This document shows, one piece after another, positions 17,273 to 25,672 of a stretch of 64,000 nucleotides of DNA (its first letter is position 1; each line of letters opens with the position of its first letter). The notes beneath the pieces were generated by a model. It searched no databases and was not told the DNA's origin. It saw nothing but the letters and a program-made list of their open reading frames with translations. The position numbers and the translations under genes were made by a program. This DNA comes from JAXMHQ01 sp046346665 (GTDB lineage Bacteria; Verrucomicrobiota; Verrucomicrobiia; Limisphaerales; JAXMHQ01), in the NCBI GenBank assembly GCA_046346665.1, contig JAXMHQ010000007.1, positions 62,001-126,000 of the forward strand, read 5' to 3'.

Positions 17273-18025
17273 ATGCATCGCTTCCACCTGCCGCCCGGGG
17301 AATGCGCCGTCGATGCTCCCGTGCTGGCCGGCCCGGAGGCGCACCACGCCCGCCATGTGCTCAGGCTGCGAAACGGCGATTCTCTCACGCTGCTCGACGG
17401 CGCCGGGGCGGATGTGCTGTGCGAAATCACGGACGCCCGCGCCGACCGCCTGCACCTGCGCGTGTTGGAACGCAGATTCGTTCCGCCCCTGCCCTGGCAG
17501 GTCACGCTCTGCCAGGCGTTGCCCAAGGGAAAATTGTTCGAAACCATCCTCCAGAAAGCCGTCGAACTCGGCGTGCACCGCATCGTCCCCCTCGTCACCG
17601 ACCGCACCGTCAGCCGGCCCGATGAGGACAGCGCCGCATCCAAGACCGCGCGCTGGCGCCAGACCGCCATCGAAGCCATTAAACAATCCGGATCCGCCTG
17701 GCTCCCGATCATCGACCCGCCTGCCACCCCGGCCGAAGTGCTCGCCCGCCGCGAACCGGTCGACCTGGCGCTCGTCGGATCGCTCCGGTCCGATGCCCGG
17801 CATCCGCGCGACTATTTCCGCGCCTGGCGCGAGCAGCACGGGCGCCCGCCCCGCAGCGCCGCGGTATGGGTGGGGCCCGAAGGCGATTTCACCCCCGCCG
17901 AACTGGACAGTCTCCAGGCCGCCGGCGTCCGTCCGATCACCCTCGGCCGCCTGGTCCTCCGCAGCGACACCGCCGCCGTCTGCTGCCTCTCCGTTCTCAA
18001 CCACGAACTCTCAGATCCCGCGTGA
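17273..18025 (+). CDS. rsmE: 16S rRNA m3U1498 methyltransferase
   Basis: SPOUT-class methyltransferase of 250 residues that uses S-adenosylmethionine to methylate N3 of U1498 in 16S rRNA. The N-terminal PUA-like part contains GPEAHHARHVLRLRNGD. The SPOUT knot has the motifs LPKGKLFETILQKAVELGV, VGPEGDFTPAEL and LGRLVLRSDTAAV, which form the SAM pocket. Length is normal. dnaJ-rsmE adjacency is common in bacteria and supports cotranscription. The 3' end overlaps the convergent methyltransferase gene by 15 bases. Confidence 0.95.
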   Translation: MHRFHLPPGECAVDAPVLAGPEAHHARHVLRLRNGDSLTLLDGAGADVLCEITDARADRLHLRVLERRFVPPLPWQVTLCQALPKGKLFETILQKAVELGVHRIVPLVTDRTVSRPDEDSAASKTARWRQTAIEAIKQSGSAWLPIIDPPATPAEVLARREPVDLALVGSLRSDARHPRDYFRAWREQHGRPPRSAAVWVGPEGDFTPAELDSLQAAGVRPITLGRLVLRSDTAAVCCLSVLNHELSDPA

Positions 18026-19087
18026 CTGGATCAGCACCCGGAACGCGCGCCCGAGATGATCGGGGTGAGTGAGCGACTGAAACTGGCGCGTGCGGGCGGA
18101 ATCCCAGGGACCGAACCGCTCCGGGTCGCTCCAGGCGCGTTCCGCGATCCTAACTAGAAATGCATCTTGACCCGACCAGGCGTCGGTCCGCAGCCCCGCC
18201 GTCTCGCCCGCGCGCCGGATCGCGGTGAAATCCACGTGCGCCGTCAGGTCCTGCTCGCCGGGATCGGCCAGCACGTCCGCGCTGACCCGGTGGGCGCGGT
18301 ACGCGCGCAGGGTTCCCTCCCGCCGTTCCGGCGCGAGCCGCTCCTCGAGCGTGAACCCGTAATCGACCGCAAGCAGACGGCCGCGCCGCAACTTCGCCGC
18401 CGCCGCGCTCCACCAGCGCTCGGCGGCCGGGGAGGTTTCCCAGATGTAACCGTCCGGCAAACATTCCAGGACGTCGGCGGGCAAGTCGGGCGGATCCGCA
18501 GCCGAGCCCGGACACCGCCGCCACGCGAACCGCCCTTGCTCGATTGCAACACCCCATTCGAACCATTGGCCGGCGGACGCGTCCCATCCGAACCGGCGCA
18601 CCGGCATCGCGTCCAGCAGTTCGTTGCCGAACACGACGCCGTCCATGCCGGCAGCGGGGAGAGATTCCAGGTTGGAGTGCCATCGGACGGCGTCGCCGAA
18701 CTCGCGGAGCAGATTCTCCTGGCGCGCGCGGCGCGCAGCCGACGGCTCGACGATGTGGTAGGCGATTCGTTCCAGCAACGTCGGGCGCCGGAGCCGGAGC
18801 CAGCCGAGAATGTCGGCCGCGAGCCTTCCGTCGTGGGCGCCGGACTCGACGATTTCATGGCCGCCGCCGGCCTCGATCCAGCCGGCAAACTGGAACGCGA
18901 GCAGTTCGCCGAAGAGGCTGCCAATGCTGGCGCTCGTGATGAAATCCCCGCGCCGTCCGATCCTGTCCCCTTCCTTTTCATAATATCCATAAAGTGGACA
19001 ATAGAGCGCGAGTTCCATGAATCGGGCGAACGGGAGAACCCCGTTTTTTTCGACCTCGCGGGCAATAATGTCGGCCGGTGTGTTCAC
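18011..19087 (-). CDS. SAM-dependent methyltransferase, MidA/NDUFAF7 family
   Basis: Protein of 358 residues related to mitochondrial NDUFAF7, which methylates an arginine of a complex I subunit. The family-specific N-terminus is present: PFARFMELALYCPLYGYYE followed by GDFITSASIGSLFGELLA. The SAM-binding loop reads HEIVESGAHDGRLAADIL, and VFGNELLDAMPVRRF follows as usual. In bacteria the target is not established, and no complex I genes are in the window. It is convergent with rsmE and divergent from pilT. Confidence 0.85.
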   Translation of the reverse strand: MNTPADIIAREVEKNGVLPFARFMELALYCPLYGYYEKEGDRIGRRGDFITSASIGSLFGELLAFQFAGWIEAGGGHEIVESGAHDGRLAADILGWLRLRRPTLLERIAYHIVEPSAARRARQENLLREFGDAVRWHSNLESLPAAGMDGVVFGNELLDAMPVRRFGWDASAGQWFEWGVAIEQGRFAWRRCPGSAADPPDLPADVLECLPDGYIWETSPAAERWWSAAAAKLRRGRLLAVDYGFTLEERLAPERREGTLRAYRAHRVSADVLADPGEQDLTAHVDFTAIRRAGETAGLRTDAWSGQDAFLVRIAERAWSDPERFGPWDSARTRQFQSLTHPDHLGRAFRVLIQSRGI

Positions 19088-19141
19088 CGGCGGCCGGGTG
19101 GTGCGGATTTAGCTAACAGGGGGCACAGCACATACACATTT

Positions 19142-20236
19142 ATGGCGAAGATTGACGCTTTCTTCAACCTGATGTTTGAGCAAAAAGCCTCGGACGTACA
19201 TTTGTCGTCCGGCAACAACCCGATGCTGCGCATCAACGGCGAACTCCAGCGCGTGGACCATCCACCCCTGGAGAACGACGAGTTGAAGGCCATGCTCTAC
19301 GAAATCGCGCCCGAATACAAAATCAAGGTGTTCGAGGAAACCGGCGACGTCGATTTCGGCTACGAGATCCCGAACATCTCCCGCTTCCGCGCCAACTTCT
19401 TCAACCAGAAAAACGGCATCGCGGCCGTGTTCCGCCAGATCCCGAGCCGGGTGCTGTCGTTCGAGGACTTTGAAAAGTTCGACGCCCCCCTGCCTGCCGT
19501 TCTCAAGAAATTTGCGATGCTGCATCGCGGACTGGTGGTGGTCACCGGCCCGACCGGTTCCGGTAAATCCACGACGCTCGCCGCGATGGTGGATTACGCG
19601 AACAAGAACCGCCGGGACCATATCATCACGGTGGAAGACCCGATCGAATTCGTGCACGAGAGCAAGAGCTGCCTTGTGAATCACCGCGAAGTCGGCGTCC
19701 ACACGAAGAGTTTCGCGTCCGCGCTGCGCGGCGCGCTGCGCGAAGACCCGGACATCATCCTGGTCGGCGAGTTGCGCGACCTGGAAACGATCGAACTGGC
19801 GCTTGTGGCGGCCAGCACGGGTCACCTGGTGCTCGGCACGCTGCACACGCCCAGCGCGGCCAAGACCGTGGACCGCATCATCGACGTGTTCCCGGCGGAG
19901 CAGCAGAACAAGATCCGCGCGACGCTTTCCGAGGCGCTGAAGGGCGTGGTCGCCCAGAACCTGTTCAAGCGCGTCGACAAGAAAGGCCGCATCGCGGCCC
20001 TGGAAATCCTGGTGTTCACCACGGCCATCGCGAACCTCGTGCGCGAAGGCAAGACGCACCAGATCCCCGGCATGATCCAGGTCGGCAAGAAGCTGGGCAA
20101 CCAGCCGCTCGACGACGCCATCATGGAGCATCTCCGGATGAAACGCATTTCGCCCGAGGAAGCCTACGACAAGGCGATCGACAAAAAGAAATTCCGTTCC
20201 TTCCTTGCCCATCCGCCCGAGGAAGAGGAGTCCTGA
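19142..20236 (+). CDS. pilT: Type IV pilus retraction ATPase PilT
   Basis: Hexameric cytoplasmic ATPase of 364 residues that depolymerises type IV pili and powers twitching. An N-terminal PAS-like domain carries ASDVHLSSGNNPMLRI. Then come Walker A GPTGSGKST (136-144), the Asp box ITVEDPIEF, Walker B ILVGELRDLET and the His box STGHLVLGTLHT. The C-terminal region keeps the PilT-type arrangement, though the usual AIRNLIRE is TAIANLVREGK. A second PilT/PilU-type ATPase follows after only 3 bases. Confidence 0.94.
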   Translation: MAKIDAFFNLMFEQKASDVHLSSGNNPMLRINGELQRVDHPPLENDELKAMLYEIAPEYKIKVFEETGDVDFGYEIPNISRFRANFFNQKNGIAAVFRQIPSRVLSFEDFEKFDAPLPAVLKKFAMLHRGLVVVTGPTGSGKSTTLAAMVDYANKNRRDHIITVEDPIEFVHESKSCLVNHREVGVHTKSFASALRGALREDPDIILVGELRDLETIELALVAASTGHLVLGTLHTPSAAKTVDRIIDVFPAEQQNKIRATLSEALKGVVAQNLFKRVDKKGRIAALEILVFTTAIANLVREGKTHQIPGMIQVGKKLGNQPLDDAIMEHLRMKRISPEEAYDKAIDKKKFRSFLAHPPEEEES

Positions 20237-20239
20237 TTT

Positions 20240-21448
20240 ATGCGCCGACCCGAGCTCGACACGATTCTTTCTTCCATGCTGGATTCCCAGCCGGAAGTGT
20301 CCGACCTGCTGTTCACCGTGGACAAGCCGCTGCAGGTGGAATCCTTCGGCGAACTGAAGCCGGTGCTGGTGGATCCGCCCATCGAGAAACTGACGCCGTT
20401 CCAGACCGAGATGGTGGCGCTGAATTTGATCGGCGAAAACCCCTGGCACATCGAAGACCTGCTGCGGCGGGGATCGAGCGACGCGGCTTACACGCTGATG
20501 GACAAGGCGCGGTTCCGCATCAATATATTCTCGCAGCGCGGCAACTATTCGATCGTCTGCCGCAAATTGAACACGGAGATTCCGACGCTGGAATCTTTGA
20601 ATTTCCCGGAGATCATCGGCCAGGTTCCGCGCGAGAAGACGGGGCTGGTGCTGGTGACCGGCGCGACGGGCGCCGGCAAATCGACGACGCTGGCGGCCAT
20701 CCTGAACGAGATCAACCACACCAAGCCGGTGCACGTGATCACGCTCGAGGACCCGGTCGAGTTCGTGCATCCCCATTACATGGCCACGTTCAACCAGCGC
20801 GAGCTGGGGACGGATTTCGACAGCTTTTCCAACGGCCTGCGCGCGGCGCTGCGCCAGGCGCCCAAGGTGATTCTCGTCGGCGAAATGCGCGACCGCGAGA
20901 CGGTCAAGATCGCCCTGAGCGCCGCCGAAACGGGCCACCTGGTGTTCAGCACGCTGCACACGATCGACGCGGGCCAGACGATCAACCGCATCCTGGGCAT
21001 GTTCGAAACCGACGAGCAGGAGCAGATCCGCGCGCGGCTGGCGGACACGCTGCGCTGGATCGTCAGCCAGCGGCTGGTTCCGAAAGTCAGCGGCGGCCGT
21101 CACGCGCTCCTGGAAATCATGGGTTCCAACCTCCGCACGCAGGAAACCATCCGGCTCGGCGAAACCGAGGGCAAGAGCTTCTATGAAATCATCGAGGCCA
21201 GCCAGCCGTTCGGGTGGCGCACGTTCGATTTCTCGGCGCTGGAGGCGTATGAGGCGGGCCAGATCAGCGAGGAAGTGGCGATGCTGTATTGCACGAAGCG
21301 CGGGCCCGTGACGCGCGGCATCGACAACATCCGCAAATCACGCGGCGAATGCACGACGTCGATTGCGGCCCTGCGCATGAAGGCGAGCCAGGAATTTGCC
21401 CGGGCGGCCGCCGCGCCGGCGGCTCCCGCGAAACTCAAAATCAAATAG
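20240..21448 (+). CDS. PilT/PilU-type ATPase, second copy
   Basis: Second retraction-type ATPase of 402 residues. Walker A is GATGAGKST (141-149), followed by ITLEDPVEF, Walker B VILVGEMRDRET and TGHLVFSTLHT. It is longer than PilT in the N-domain and carries an alanine-rich C-terminal tail. The paired arrangement directly after pilT resembles pilT-pilU of proteobacteria, where PilU acts as an accessory motor, so a PilU-like role is likely but not proven. A small protein gene follows 6 bases later. Confidence 0.9.
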   Translation: MRRPELDTILSSMLDSQPEVSDLLFTVDKPLQVESFGELKPVLVDPPIEKLTPFQTEMVALNLIGENPWHIEDLLRRGSSDAAYTLMDKARFRINIFSQRGNYSIVCRKLNTEIPTLESLNFPEIIGQVPREKTGLVLVTGATGAGKSTTLAAILNEINHTKPVHVITLEDPVEFVHPHYMATFNQRELGTDFDSFSNGLRAALRQAPKVILVGEMRDRETVKIALSAAETGHLVFSTLHTIDAGQTINRILGMFETDEQEQIRARLADTLRWIVSQRLVPKVSGGRHALLEIMGSNLRTQETIRLGETEGKSFYEIIEASQPFGWRTFDFSALEAYEAGQISEEVAMLYCTKRGPVTRGIDNIRKSRGECTTSIAALRMKASQEFARAAAAPAAPAKLKIK

Positions 21449-21454
21449 CATTTT

Positions 21455-21928
21455 ATGGCTGACCGATTTGAATTCATCAGTGCCACGGACAAGCCGGCGT
21501 TGCTGGCGTTTTCGACGCCGGAATGGCTCGAAGCCGCCAAGACCGCGCTGGTCGAGCTCGGCTACAAGGTCCACACCGCCGCCACCCACGGCGATTTCCT
21601 GGTCCGGTTCAGCCAGATCCAGTACCAGGTGGTCGTCGTCGAGGAATTGTTCGCCGCCAATCACATCAGCGAAAACCTGACGCTCAAGGCCCTGCAGGTC
21701 ATGCCCATGAACCAGCGCCGCCATGCCACGGTGATCCTGTTCGGCGATTCGTTCCAGACCTTCACCCCGCTCCAGGCTTTCCAGCAGAGCGTGCACGCCG
21801 TCATCAACAGCTCCGAACTGTTCCTCCTGAAACAGCTCATCGAGAAAGCTGTTGCCGATAATAGCCTCTTCCTACACAGTTACCGGGAGACCCAGACGCG
21901 CGTGCATTCCATGAGCGCGTCGGAGTAA
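21455..21928 (+). CDS. Receiver-like small protein in the pil operon, function unknown
   Basis: Protein of 157 residues that I do not recognise as a named family. The pattern STPEWLEAAKTALVELGYKVHTA, then FLVRFSQIQYQVVVVEELFAAN, then HATVILFGDSF looks like the alternating beta-alpha order of a CheY-type receiver. The position of the phosphoacceptor Asp holds Glu (VVVVEEL), so it would not be phosphorylated in the usual way. It lies 6 bases after the PilU-like gene, so a regulatory role in pilus retraction is a reasonable guess. Confidence 0.75.
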   Translation: MADRFEFISATDKPALLAFSTPEWLEAAKTALVELGYKVHTAATHGDFLVRFSQIQYQVVVVEELFAANHISENLTLKALQVMPMNQRRHATVILFGDSFQTFTPLQAFQQSVHAVINSSELFLLKQLIEKAVADNSLFLHSYRETQTRVHSMSASE

Positions 21929-21981
21929 CACTGGCGAGCCCGGATGCGGCCGATTCTGGATCACGACATCTGCAACACCCC

Positions 21982-22725
21982 ATGAGCCGAGTGGATCAGG
22001 CGCTGGTCGAGCGAGGTCTTTGCGATAGCCGCGAAAAGGCCCGCCGAGCCGTCATGGCCGGCTCCGTCCGCATCAACGGCCAGACCGCCCGCAAACCGAG
22101 CGACACCGTCCGCACCGGCGACGAACTCGCCCTCACGGCGCAGGAAAAATATGTCAGCCGCGGCGGCCACAAGCTCGAAAAGGCCCTTCGCGAATTCCCC
22201 GTCGACCCCACCGGCGCCCGCGTGGTGGACCTCGGCGCCTCGACCGGCGGTTTCACGGATTGCCTCCTGCAGCACGGCGCCGCGCGCGTCTTCGCGGTCG
22301 ACGTCGGCCACGGCCAGCTCGCGTGGAAGCTGCGCCAGGACACGCGCGTAACGGTCATGGACCGCACCAACGCCCGCACGCTCGAAGCGTCGGCGTTCCC
22401 CCAGCCTTTCGAACCGCTCGACCTCGCGGTGATCGATTGCTCGTTCATATCCCTGAGCAAACTGCTCCCGGCCGCCGCCGCCCTGCTCCGGCCCGGCGCC
22501 CGCATCGTGGCGCTGATCAAGCCCCAGTTCGAAGCCGGCCGCGACGAGGCCGACCGCGGCGAAGGCGTGATCACCGACCCGGCGGTTCACCAGCGCGTGC
22601 TGCAGGAACTCGAATCATTCGTCGGAACCCTGGCCGGCCTCCGCTGGGGCCCGGTTCTCGAATCCCCCCTGCTCGGACCGGCAGGCAACAAGGAATTTTT
22701 GGTTTTGATTGAAAAAGACCGGTAA
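21982..22725 (+). CDS. tlyA: TlyA-type rRNA 2'-O-methyltransferase
   Basis: Protein of 247 residues: an N-terminal S4 RNA-binding domain (1-60, MSRVDQALVERGLCDSREKARRAV) and a FtsJ/RrmJ-like methyltransferase with VVDLGASTGGFTDCLLQ as the SAM loop. TlyA enzymes methylate cytidines in 16S and/or 23S rRNA; some were earlier called haemolysins. The tail ends KEFLVLIEK. Its last 17 bases overlap nadK, a frequent gene order. Confidence 0.92.
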   Translation: MSRVDQALVERGLCDSREKARRAVMAGSVRINGQTARKPSDTVRTGDELALTAQEKYVSRGGHKLEKALREFPVDPTGARVVDLGASTGGFTDCLLQHGAARVFAVDVGHGQLAWKLRQDTRVTVMDRTNARTLEASAFPQPFEPLDLAVIDCSFISLSKLLPAAAALLRPGARIVALIKPQFEAGRDEADRGEGVITDPAVHQRVLQELESFVGTLAGLRWGPVLESPLLGPAGNKEFLVLIEKDR

Positions 22726-23593
22726 ACAAATCAAGCGCGTCGGCATCATCGGCAATCCCGAGAAAACCGCCTGCGCAGACGCCGTCACCCGGGCCGCGCG
22801 CCTCATCCGCGCAGCAGGCCGGGAGGTTGCGTCCGAACCCGACACGGCCCGGCTGTGCGGGCTGCGTGTGAAGACGTACCCCGACGCCGCGAGCCTGGCG
22901 TCGCAGGTGGATTTGCTGCTGGTGCTCGGCGGCGACGGCACCCTGCTGGGTGTCGCGCGCGAAACCGCCGGCAGCCAGACCCCGCTGCTGGGCATTAACA
23001 TCGGCGGGCTCGGATTTCTGACGGCCGTGTCCTCGGCCGACCTCGCCAGTGCGCTGGCCCATGTGTGGAAAGGCCGCTATTCGATCGAACGCCGCGCGTT
23101 GATCGAGGCCGACGCGCGCTGCCGCGGCCGCCACATCCGCCAGAGCGCCCTGAACGACCTGGTGTTCAGCCGCGGCGTGGCGTCGCGCCTGATTGAGTTG
23201 CACGTGTCGGTCGACAACGAACCGCTGACGCGTTACCGGTGCGACGGGCTCATTGTGAGTTCGCCGACGGGTTCCACGGCTTATTCGCTGGCCGCGGGCG
23301 GCGCGGTGGTGTTTCCCACGGCCGAGGTGCTCCAGTTGACGCCCATCTGCCCCCACACCCTGTCGAACCGCTCGCTGATTCTCCCGCTGACCGCCAACAT
23401 CTGCGTCCAGGTGGTGGATTCCAAGCCGGTGACAATCCTGAGCGCCGACGGCCAGGGTGTGACGGAATTGTCGGCGGGCGACCGGATCACGATCCGGCGC
23501 AGCCACCAGGGAATCCGGCTCATGCACCTGGAAGGCAGTTCATTTTTTGAAACGCTGCGAGCCAAACTTCACTGGCGCGGAGCCAACTTGTAG
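22709..23593 (+). CDS. nadK: NAD kinase
   Basis: ATP-NAD kinase of 294 residues that makes NADP. The substrate signatures are present: LVLGGDGTLLGVARE, NIGGLGFLTAV, ALNDLVFSRG and SPTGSTAYSLAAGG. The start is a TTG at 22709, inside the end of tlyA. It is the only start that keeps the first beta strand (VGIIGN), so translational coupling to tlyA is likely. The LacI-type regulator begins 5 bases after its stop. Confidence 0.95.
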   Translation: MKKTGKQIKRVGIIGNPEKTACADAVTRAARLIRAAGREVASEPDTARLCGLRVKTYPDAASLASQVDLLLVLGGDGTLLGVARETAGSQTPLLGINIGGLGFLTAVSSADLASALAHVWKGRYSIERRALIEADARCRGRHIRQSALNDLVFSRGVASRLIELHVSVDNEPLTRYRCDGLIVSSPTGSTAYSLAAGGAVVFPTAEVLQLTPICPHTLSNRSLILPLTANICVQVVDSKPVTILSADGQGVTELSAGDRITIRRSHQGIRLMHLEGSSFFETLRAKLHWRGANL

Positions 23594-23598
23594 GTGCC

Positions 23599-24612
23599 AT
23601 GGTAAGACTTAAAGATATCGCCGAGCGCGCAAGTGTCTCCGTAATGACCGTCTCGAAGGCATTGCGGGACGAACCGGACGTGTCCGCCGCCACGAAGGTG
23701 CGGCTCAAACAACTCGCCCAGGAGATGGGCTACGTGCCCGATTCCACGGCCCAGGGCCTGCGCACCCGGACGACCAAGCTGTTCGGGCTGGTGCTCCCCT
23801 CCACCACCGATCCGATTTTTGCGCGGGTGATGATGGCGATCGACGAGCGCGCCCACGAGCTCGGCTACGAAATTCTGTTCGTGCAGACGTTGAACAGCGT
23901 CGAGCGCGAGGAACTGTGTCTGCGCCGGATGTTGTCGCGGCGCGTGGACGGCATCTTCCTGTCGCCGGTTTACCGCATGGAGCCGGATGCGCGGATTTAC
24001 AAGGAACTGCAGGTTCGGAACACGCCGACGGTGCTGCTGGGGCCGCCGGCCAAGTTCTGCAGCCAGTTCCTGAGCGTGCATGTGGACGACGTGGCCGCCG
24101 GGTACACGGCCGCGCAGCACCTGCTGTCGCTGGGCCACCGCCGCATCGCGTTCCTCTCCGGGCCGCCTTCCGCGCCGTGGTCGATCGACCGTTTCGAAGG
24201 TTACCGCCGCGCCTTGCGCGAGGCGGGGCTGGACGTGGACGATCATCTCGTGTTCCAGGCGGGCGGGACGGTGGAGGACGGCGCGCGCGCCGCCACGCAG
24301 ATGCTCAACGAAGGATTCAAGGCCACGGCGATCCAGGCGGTCAACGACCTCGTCGCCGTCGGCTGCGCGAATGCAATGCTGAACCAGGGTCTGAAGATTC
24401 CGGACGACGTTTCGGTGACCGGTTTCGGCAACATTCTGACCAGCGAATATTTCCGGGTGCCGCTCACGACGATCCGTCAGCCCAAATTCAGACTTGGCAT
24501 GGCGGCGATGGACATCATGCAGCAATTGCTGCGACAACAGCCCGCCGAATCCCGGCGCCTGCCCGCGGACCTCATCGTGCGCGCCAGCACCGGACCGGCG
24601 AAAGCCTCCTGA
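23599..24612 (+). CDS. LacI-family transcriptional regulator
   Basis: Protein of 337 residues. A helix-turn-helix at 3-25 (LKDIAERASVSVMTVSKAL) with the hinge helix near 50 is followed by a periplasmic-binding-protein-like effector domain (about 58-330) containing GYEILFVQT, RRVDGIFLSPV and RRIAFLSGP. LacI members usually repress sugar-use genes in response to a sugar. No sugar operon lies beside it, so the target is unknown. Its position 5 bases after nadK may be incidental cotranscription. Confidence 0.93.
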   Translation: MVRLKDIAERASVSVMTVSKALRDEPDVSAATKVRLKQLAQEMGYVPDSTAQGLRTRTTKLFGLVLPSTTDPIFARVMMAIDERAHELGYEILFVQTLNSVEREELCLRRMLSRRVDGIFLSPVYRMEPDARIYKELQVRNTPTVLLGPPAKFCSQFLSVHVDDVAAGYTAAQHLLSLGHRRIAFLSGPPSAPWSIDRFEGYRRALREAGLDVDDHLVFQAGGTVEDGARAATQMLNEGFKATAIQAVNDLVAVGCANAMLNQGLKIPDDVSVTGFGNILTSEYFRVPLTTIRQPKFRLGMAAMDIMQQLLRQQPAESRRLPADLIVRASTGPAKAS

Positions 24613-24615
24613 AGG

Positions 24616-24665
24616 CAGCCAGGCCGCCCGGCCTGCCGCGTCGCAGGCTGCCCAGCCTGCGCCTT
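24616..24665. repeat. Double GC palindrome after the LacI gene
   Basis: Two adjacent palindromes, CAGGCCG-CC-CGGCCTG and GCAGGCTG-CC-CAGCCTGC, lie just downstream of the LacI-type stop. They could act as a terminator on the RNA level, but no U-tract follows. Confidence 0.5.
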
Positions 24666-24696
24666 TCGGCTTCAACATCCCCGCCCAGCGGTCCGA

Positions 24697-24720
24697 CCGC
24701 GATCTCACGATCGCGGCTAC
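24697..24720 (-). repeat. Single GTAG REP-like element (CCGCGAT family)
   Basis: On the minus strand it reads GTAG, then CCGCGATC, loop GTGA, GATCGCGG: a perfect 8-bp hairpin headed by the GTAG tetranucleotide typical of REP sequences. The same family occurs as pairs at 35083-35141 and 42583-42652. Confidence 0.75.
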
Positions 24721-24775
24721 GACGGGCGCCTGCGCCACACCGGCGTTGGTACTGGAGATGCTAAAAAGGTTGGGC

Positions 24776-25186
24776 ATGAAGAAGATTTTGATTGCGATCG
24801 GGGTGGTGACCATTGCCGCCGGAATTCTTTACGCCGGGCGCGCGTGGAACACGCTGAGGGTGAACGCCCAAACGGCGCAATTCAACGGGGACGTGGATAA
24901 TCTCTTCTCCGCCCTGCAAAAGTACAAGGAACGCGTCGGCGGCTATCCTTCCGGCGGCAACGCCGAGGTCGCCAGGGCCCTGAACGGCTCCAACGTGAAG
25001 AATGTCATCGTCCTGATCAGCGCCAGGATCGAAAAGAACGACAAGGGAGAGTTCGTGGATCCCTGGGGCACCCCGCTCCGCATCTACTTTTCCGATACCG
25101 GAGTTCTCATCCGGTCCGCGGGACCGAATCGCCGCTTTGATGACAGCACTGTCATGGAAGCGGACGACTATTACCGGTCCAATTAA
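24776..25186 (+). CDS. Pseudopilin-like membrane protein with GspG-type C-terminal motif
   Basis: Protein of 136 residues. One N-terminal hydrophobic segment (about 3-22) precedes a helix and a short globular part with the type II secretion GspG-like motif FVDPWGTPLRIYF. Unlike true pseudopilins it lacks the GFTLIE prepilin peptidase site, so it is probably anchored rather than processed. The start at 24776 is preferred for its AAAAGG ribosome-binding site; an in-frame ATG 18 bases upstream is possible. The 3' end overlaps the convergent DUF2203 gene by 4 bases. Function is unknown. Confidence 0.75.
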   Translation: MKKILIAIGVVTIAAGILYAGRAWNTLRVNAQTAQFNGDVDNLFSALQKYKERVGGYPSGGNAEVARALNGSNVKNVIVLISARIEKNDKGEFVDPWGTPLRIYFSDTGVLIRSAGPNRRFDDSTVMEADDYYRSN

Positions 25187-25578
25187 TCCCCGTCTCCGAG
25201 CGGTTCGCGTCCCTGGTAACCGGCCTCGAGATCGTGCCAGAACGCGATGTCGGGTTCGTCCTTTTCCCAGCAGAGGAAAACCTCCCGGCCGTCCCGGATC
25301 GCCGGAAAGTCCACCAGGCCGCGGTCCAGGTCCTTGATCTGGATGTCGCGCGACTGGAATTCCCAAAGCAACTCGCGCACGGCGGTCATCTGCCGGACCC
25401 AGCGATCCACAACAGCGCCGCCCGCATCGATCCCCTGCTCCGCGAGCGCGCGCACTGCGGCGTCGGAATCCGCCAGTTCGCTTCGCAATTCGCCGAGCCT
25501 CTCGAGCCAGGTGCGGACTTGCGGGAGAAGCCGGCGCGCCTCCGCGGCGGTGTAATGTTTTTTAAAGCGGAGGCTCAT
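25183..25578 (-). CDS. DUF2203-family protein
   Basis: Soluble protein of 131 residues. The N-terminal half is helical (YTAAEARRLLPQVRTWLERL). It ends with the family's conserved strand region GRGLVDFPAIRDG-like (here DRGLVDFPAIRDGREVFLCW) and DEPDIAFWHDLEAGYQGR. The last segment is highly conserved in the family, whose function is not known. It is probably the first gene of its own short transcript; the TPR lipoprotein gene lies downstream after a tandem repeat. Confidence 0.85.
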   Translation of the reverse strand: MSLRFKKHYTAAEARRLLPQVRTWLERLGELRSELADSDAAVRALAEQGIDAGGAVVDRWVRQMTAVRELLWEFQSRDIQIKDLDRGLVDFPAIRDGREVFLCWEKDEPDIAFWHDLEAGYQGREPLGDGD

Positions 25579-25594
25579 AGATGGCGGTTCGAAA

Positions 25595-25626
25595 AGTTTA
25601 AGAGTTTAAGAGTTTAAGAGTTTAAG
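25595..25626. repeat. Perfect octamer tandem repeat AGTTTAAG x4
   Basis: Four perfect head-to-tail copies of AGTTTAAG fill 25595-25626, in the short gap upstream of the DUF2203 start codon. The fifth unit (AATTTGGG) is diverged. It is AT-rich in a GC-rich setting and is a candidate slipped-strand site. Confidence 0.9.
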
Positions 25627-25672
25627 AATTTGGGAGTTGGACCCGAACCGGTGAGTTGAGGTGTGGAGGCGC

